Assembly: GCA_038236705.1 (NCBI GenBank)
Contig: JBBRZN010000069.1
Coordinates: forward strand, 1-6,676
Length of the DNA: 6,676 bases
Reading direction: 5' to 3'
Origin: AC-32 sp038236705
GTDB lineage: Bacteria; Actinomycetota; Thermoleophilia; Gaiellales; Gaiellaceae
Each line of letters begins with the position of its first letter. The first letter of the stretch is position 1. The position numbers were made by a program, and so were the translations under genes. Positions 5,186-6,676 of the stretch are shown in pieces. The notes under the pieces are model-generated. The model saw only the letters and a list, made by a program, of their open reading frames with translations, had not been told where the DNA came from and did not search any database.

Positions 5186-5956
5186 CCTGAACCGTTCGTA
5201 CGGACCGAGGTGGTCGGGGCTGTCGCGGTCGTCTTGCTCAACCGGCCGGAGCAGCTGAACGCGCTCTCCGACGAGCTGATGGAGGAGCTCGTCTCCGCCC
5301 TGACCGAGCTCGACCGCGACGAGGGCGTGCGGGCGATCGTGCTCGGCGGCTCCGAGCGCTCGTTCGCCGCCGGAGCGGACATTGGCGAGCTGGCGCAGGC
5401 CTCTGCGATCGACCTCTACTACCAGCGCCGGATCGAGCGCTGGGACGCGATCCGCGGGCTCTGGACGCCGCTGATCGCCGCCGTTTCGGGCTACTGCCTC
5501 GGCGGCGGCTGCGAGCTTGCGATGGCCTGCGACCTGATCATTGCCTCGGAGTCGGCGCAGTTCGGCCAGCCGGAAACCGGCCTCGGGATCATCCCGGGCG
5601 CGGGTGGCACGCAGCGTCTAACGCGCGCGGTTGGCAAGGCCCTCGCGATGGACGTGATCCTGAGCGGCCGCAGGCTCTCGGCGGACGAGGCGCTCGCGGC
5701 CGGACTCGTCGCACGTGTTGTTCCAAAGGAGGCGTGGCTCGAGGAGGCAAAACGCGTCGCGCACGAGATCGCCGAGAAAGGCCCGGTCGCCACACGCCTG
5801 GCCAAGGAGTCGGTCGATCGCGCCTTCGAGACCACCCTCACCGCGGGCCTCGAGGGCGAACGGCGCGCGCTCTACCTGGCGTTCGCGAGCGAGGATGCGA
5901 AAGAGGGGCTGACTGCGTTCACGGAGAAACGCAAGCCGGAGTTCAAAGGGCGCTAG
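5183..5956 (+). CDS. Enoyl-CoA hydratase
   Basis: This is a complete 257-residue crotonase, the usual length for a short-chain enoyl-CoA hydratase, which adds water to trans-2-enoyl-CoA in beta-oxidation. Motifs in order are LLNRPEQLNALS (18-29), the oxyanion-hole stretch FAAGADIGEL (61-70), CLGGGCELAMACDLI (105-119) with catalytic Glu111, and FGQPETGLGIIPGAGGTQRL (127-146) with catalytic Glu131. It is much closer to textbook hydratases (PaaF, Crt or EchA-like) than its upstream neighbour. Start choice: the frame is closed by TAA at 5105-5107, and the GTG at 5183 is the only ATG, GTG or TTG before the conserved region. That GTG is the end of the inverted repeat and has no good ribosome binding site. 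The stop codon overlaps that of the opposing protease gene by four bases (CTAG). It is probably transcribed from upstream through the repeat. The physiological substrate is unknown. Confidence 0.93.
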   Translation: MPEPFVRTEVVGAVAVVLLNRPEQLNALSDELMEELVSALTELDRDEGVRAIVLGGSERSFAAGADIGELAQASAIDLYYQRRIERWDAIRGLWTPLIAAVSGYCLGGGCELAMACDLIIASESAQFGQPETGLGIIPGAGGTQRLTRAVGKALAMDVILSGRRLSADEALAAGLVARVVPKEAWLEEAKRVAHEIAEKGPVATRLAKESVDRAFETTLTAGLEGERRALYLAFASEDAKEGLTAFTEKRKPEFKGR

Positions 5957-6676
5957 TCACTTAGCTCGGCGGGCACAAGCTCGAGGGTGAGCTCGCGGCC
6001 CTCGCGCAGCACGCGCACCGGCACCTTCGCGCCGATCCGCTCCACCACCATCAGGCGCTGGAGGTCGTCCACGCCCGTCACGGGCGAGCCGTCGAGCTCG
6101 ACGATCAGGTCCTCGGGCCGCAGGCCGGCCGCCGCCGCGGGCGTGCCCTCGACGACCTGAACGACCTCGACTCCAGCCTCCCGTCCGACGCTCCGTGCGA
6201 GGCGCGGCGGGAGTGGCCGGGCGCCGCCGGCGATCCCGACGTAGGCGCGCCGGAAGCGGCCGTCGGTCATGAGCGCCGCCACGATCTGCCGCGTCGCTGA
6301 GTTGACCGGCACCGCGAGGCCGAGCCCCACGCCTGCGACGGCCGTGTTCACGCCCACAACGCGCCCGGTGCCGTCTGCGAGCGCGCCGCCGGAGTTGCCG
6401 GGGTTCAGCGCCGCGTCGGTCTGGATCACGTTGTCCACCACGCGCCCGCTCTGTGTGGGCAGCGAGCGGCCGAGCGCCGAGACGACGCCGGCGGTGACCG
6501 AGCCCGCGAAGCCGTTCGGGTTGCCGATCGCGACCACGAGCTGGCCGACCCGCAGGCGCTCGGCGTCGCCGAGCTCGGCGGCCACGAGGTCGCGCGCGTC
6601 GGCGCGCAGCACCGCGAGATCCGAGTGGGAGTCGGAGCCGACGACCTCGAAGCCGAGCTCGCGGCCGTCCACGAAC
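5953..6676 (-). CDS. HtrA/DegP-type (S1C) serine protease with PDZ domain, 5' end outside window
   Basis: About 240 C-terminal residues of an envelope-associated serine protease are visible; the frame is open past the right edge, so the start lies outside. Counting from the GTG-encoded residue at 6672, SDLAVLR contains the catalytic Asp18, GNPNGF (50-55) begins the substrate-loop region, and QTDAALNPGNSGGAL (84-98) carries nucleophile Ser94. The catalytic His and any signal peptide or membrane anchor must lie upstream. After the protease domain, AYVGIAGG (143-150) opens a single PDZ domain running to about 225, with GTPAAAAGLRPEDLIVELDG (177-196) as its core. The protein ends shortly after, in VPAELSD. 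One PDZ domain and a membrane anchor would be the common actinobacterial HtrA/PepD layout; the anchor cannot be seen. Its stop shares CTAG with the hydratase stop, leaving no intergenic space for a terminator. It has no evident functional link to its neighbours. Confidence 0.95.
   Translation of the reverse strand, partial: FVDGRELGFEVVGSDSHSDLAVLRADARDLVAAELGDAERLRVGQLVVAIGNPNGFAGSVTAGVVSALGRSLPTQSGRVVDNVIQTDAALNPGNSGGALADGTGRVVGVNTAVAGVGLGLAVPVNSATRQIVAALMTDGRFRRAYVGIAGGARPLPPRLARSVGREAGVEVVQVVEGTPAAAAGLRPEDLIVELDGSPVTGVDDLQRLMVVERIGAKVPVRVLREGRELTLELVPAELSD

Overview
The window is dense, very GC-rich coding DNA with short intergenic gaps. The high GC, a puc-type molybdenum hydroxylase, a TANNNT-type promoter element next to a start codon and the scarcity of TTA codons suggest a high-GC actinobacterium. 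Thermoleophilia (Gaiellales or Solirubrobacterales) is my best guess, but no rRNA or marker gene here can confirm it.

Layout. Bases 2-253 (+) are the end of a [2Fe-2S] subunit and 253-2568 (+) are the molybdopterin-binding subunit of a xanthine dehydrogenase-type enzyme, with start and stop codons overlapping (TAATG). Converging on them from the minus strand is a two-gene transporter unit: a DUF606/YdcZ-type DMT protein (3920 to 3480), then 25 bp later an EamA/YedA-type exporter (3454 to 2444). The exporter's last 41 codons run antisense through the end of the dehydrogenase gene. A 42-bp divergent intergenic region (3921-3962) separates this unit from a plus-strand set: a small EthD-like alpha/beta-barrel protein (3963-4235), an enoyl-CoA hydratase/isomerase overlapping it by ATGA (4232-5041), and a second, more classical enoyl-CoA hydratase (5183-5956). 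The window ends inside a minus-strand HtrA/DegP-type serine protease (5953 to beyond 6676), whose stop codon shares CTAG with the stop of the second hydratase.

How the genes fit together. The first two form a purine-type hydroxylase that passes electrons from a molybdenum centre through iron-sulfur clusters; the FAD subunit is presumably upstream. The two crotonase genes and the small barrel protein look like an acyl-CoA (fatty or aromatic acid) degradation module. The two DMT-superfamily proteins are membrane exporters of unknown substrate. The protease belongs to envelope protein quality control.

I see no mobile-element gene, CRISPR array, RNA gene or obvious new multi-gene system. The most interesting signals are two repeat structures that intrude on gene starts. 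One is a pair of 19-bp palindromic repeats 66 bp apart, translated inside the first 31 codons of the molybdenum subunit gene. The other is a 131-bp concentric palindrome with GGTGTCAGACACC-type ends filling most of the gap between the two hydratase genes; its right end contains the only usable start codon of the second hydratase.
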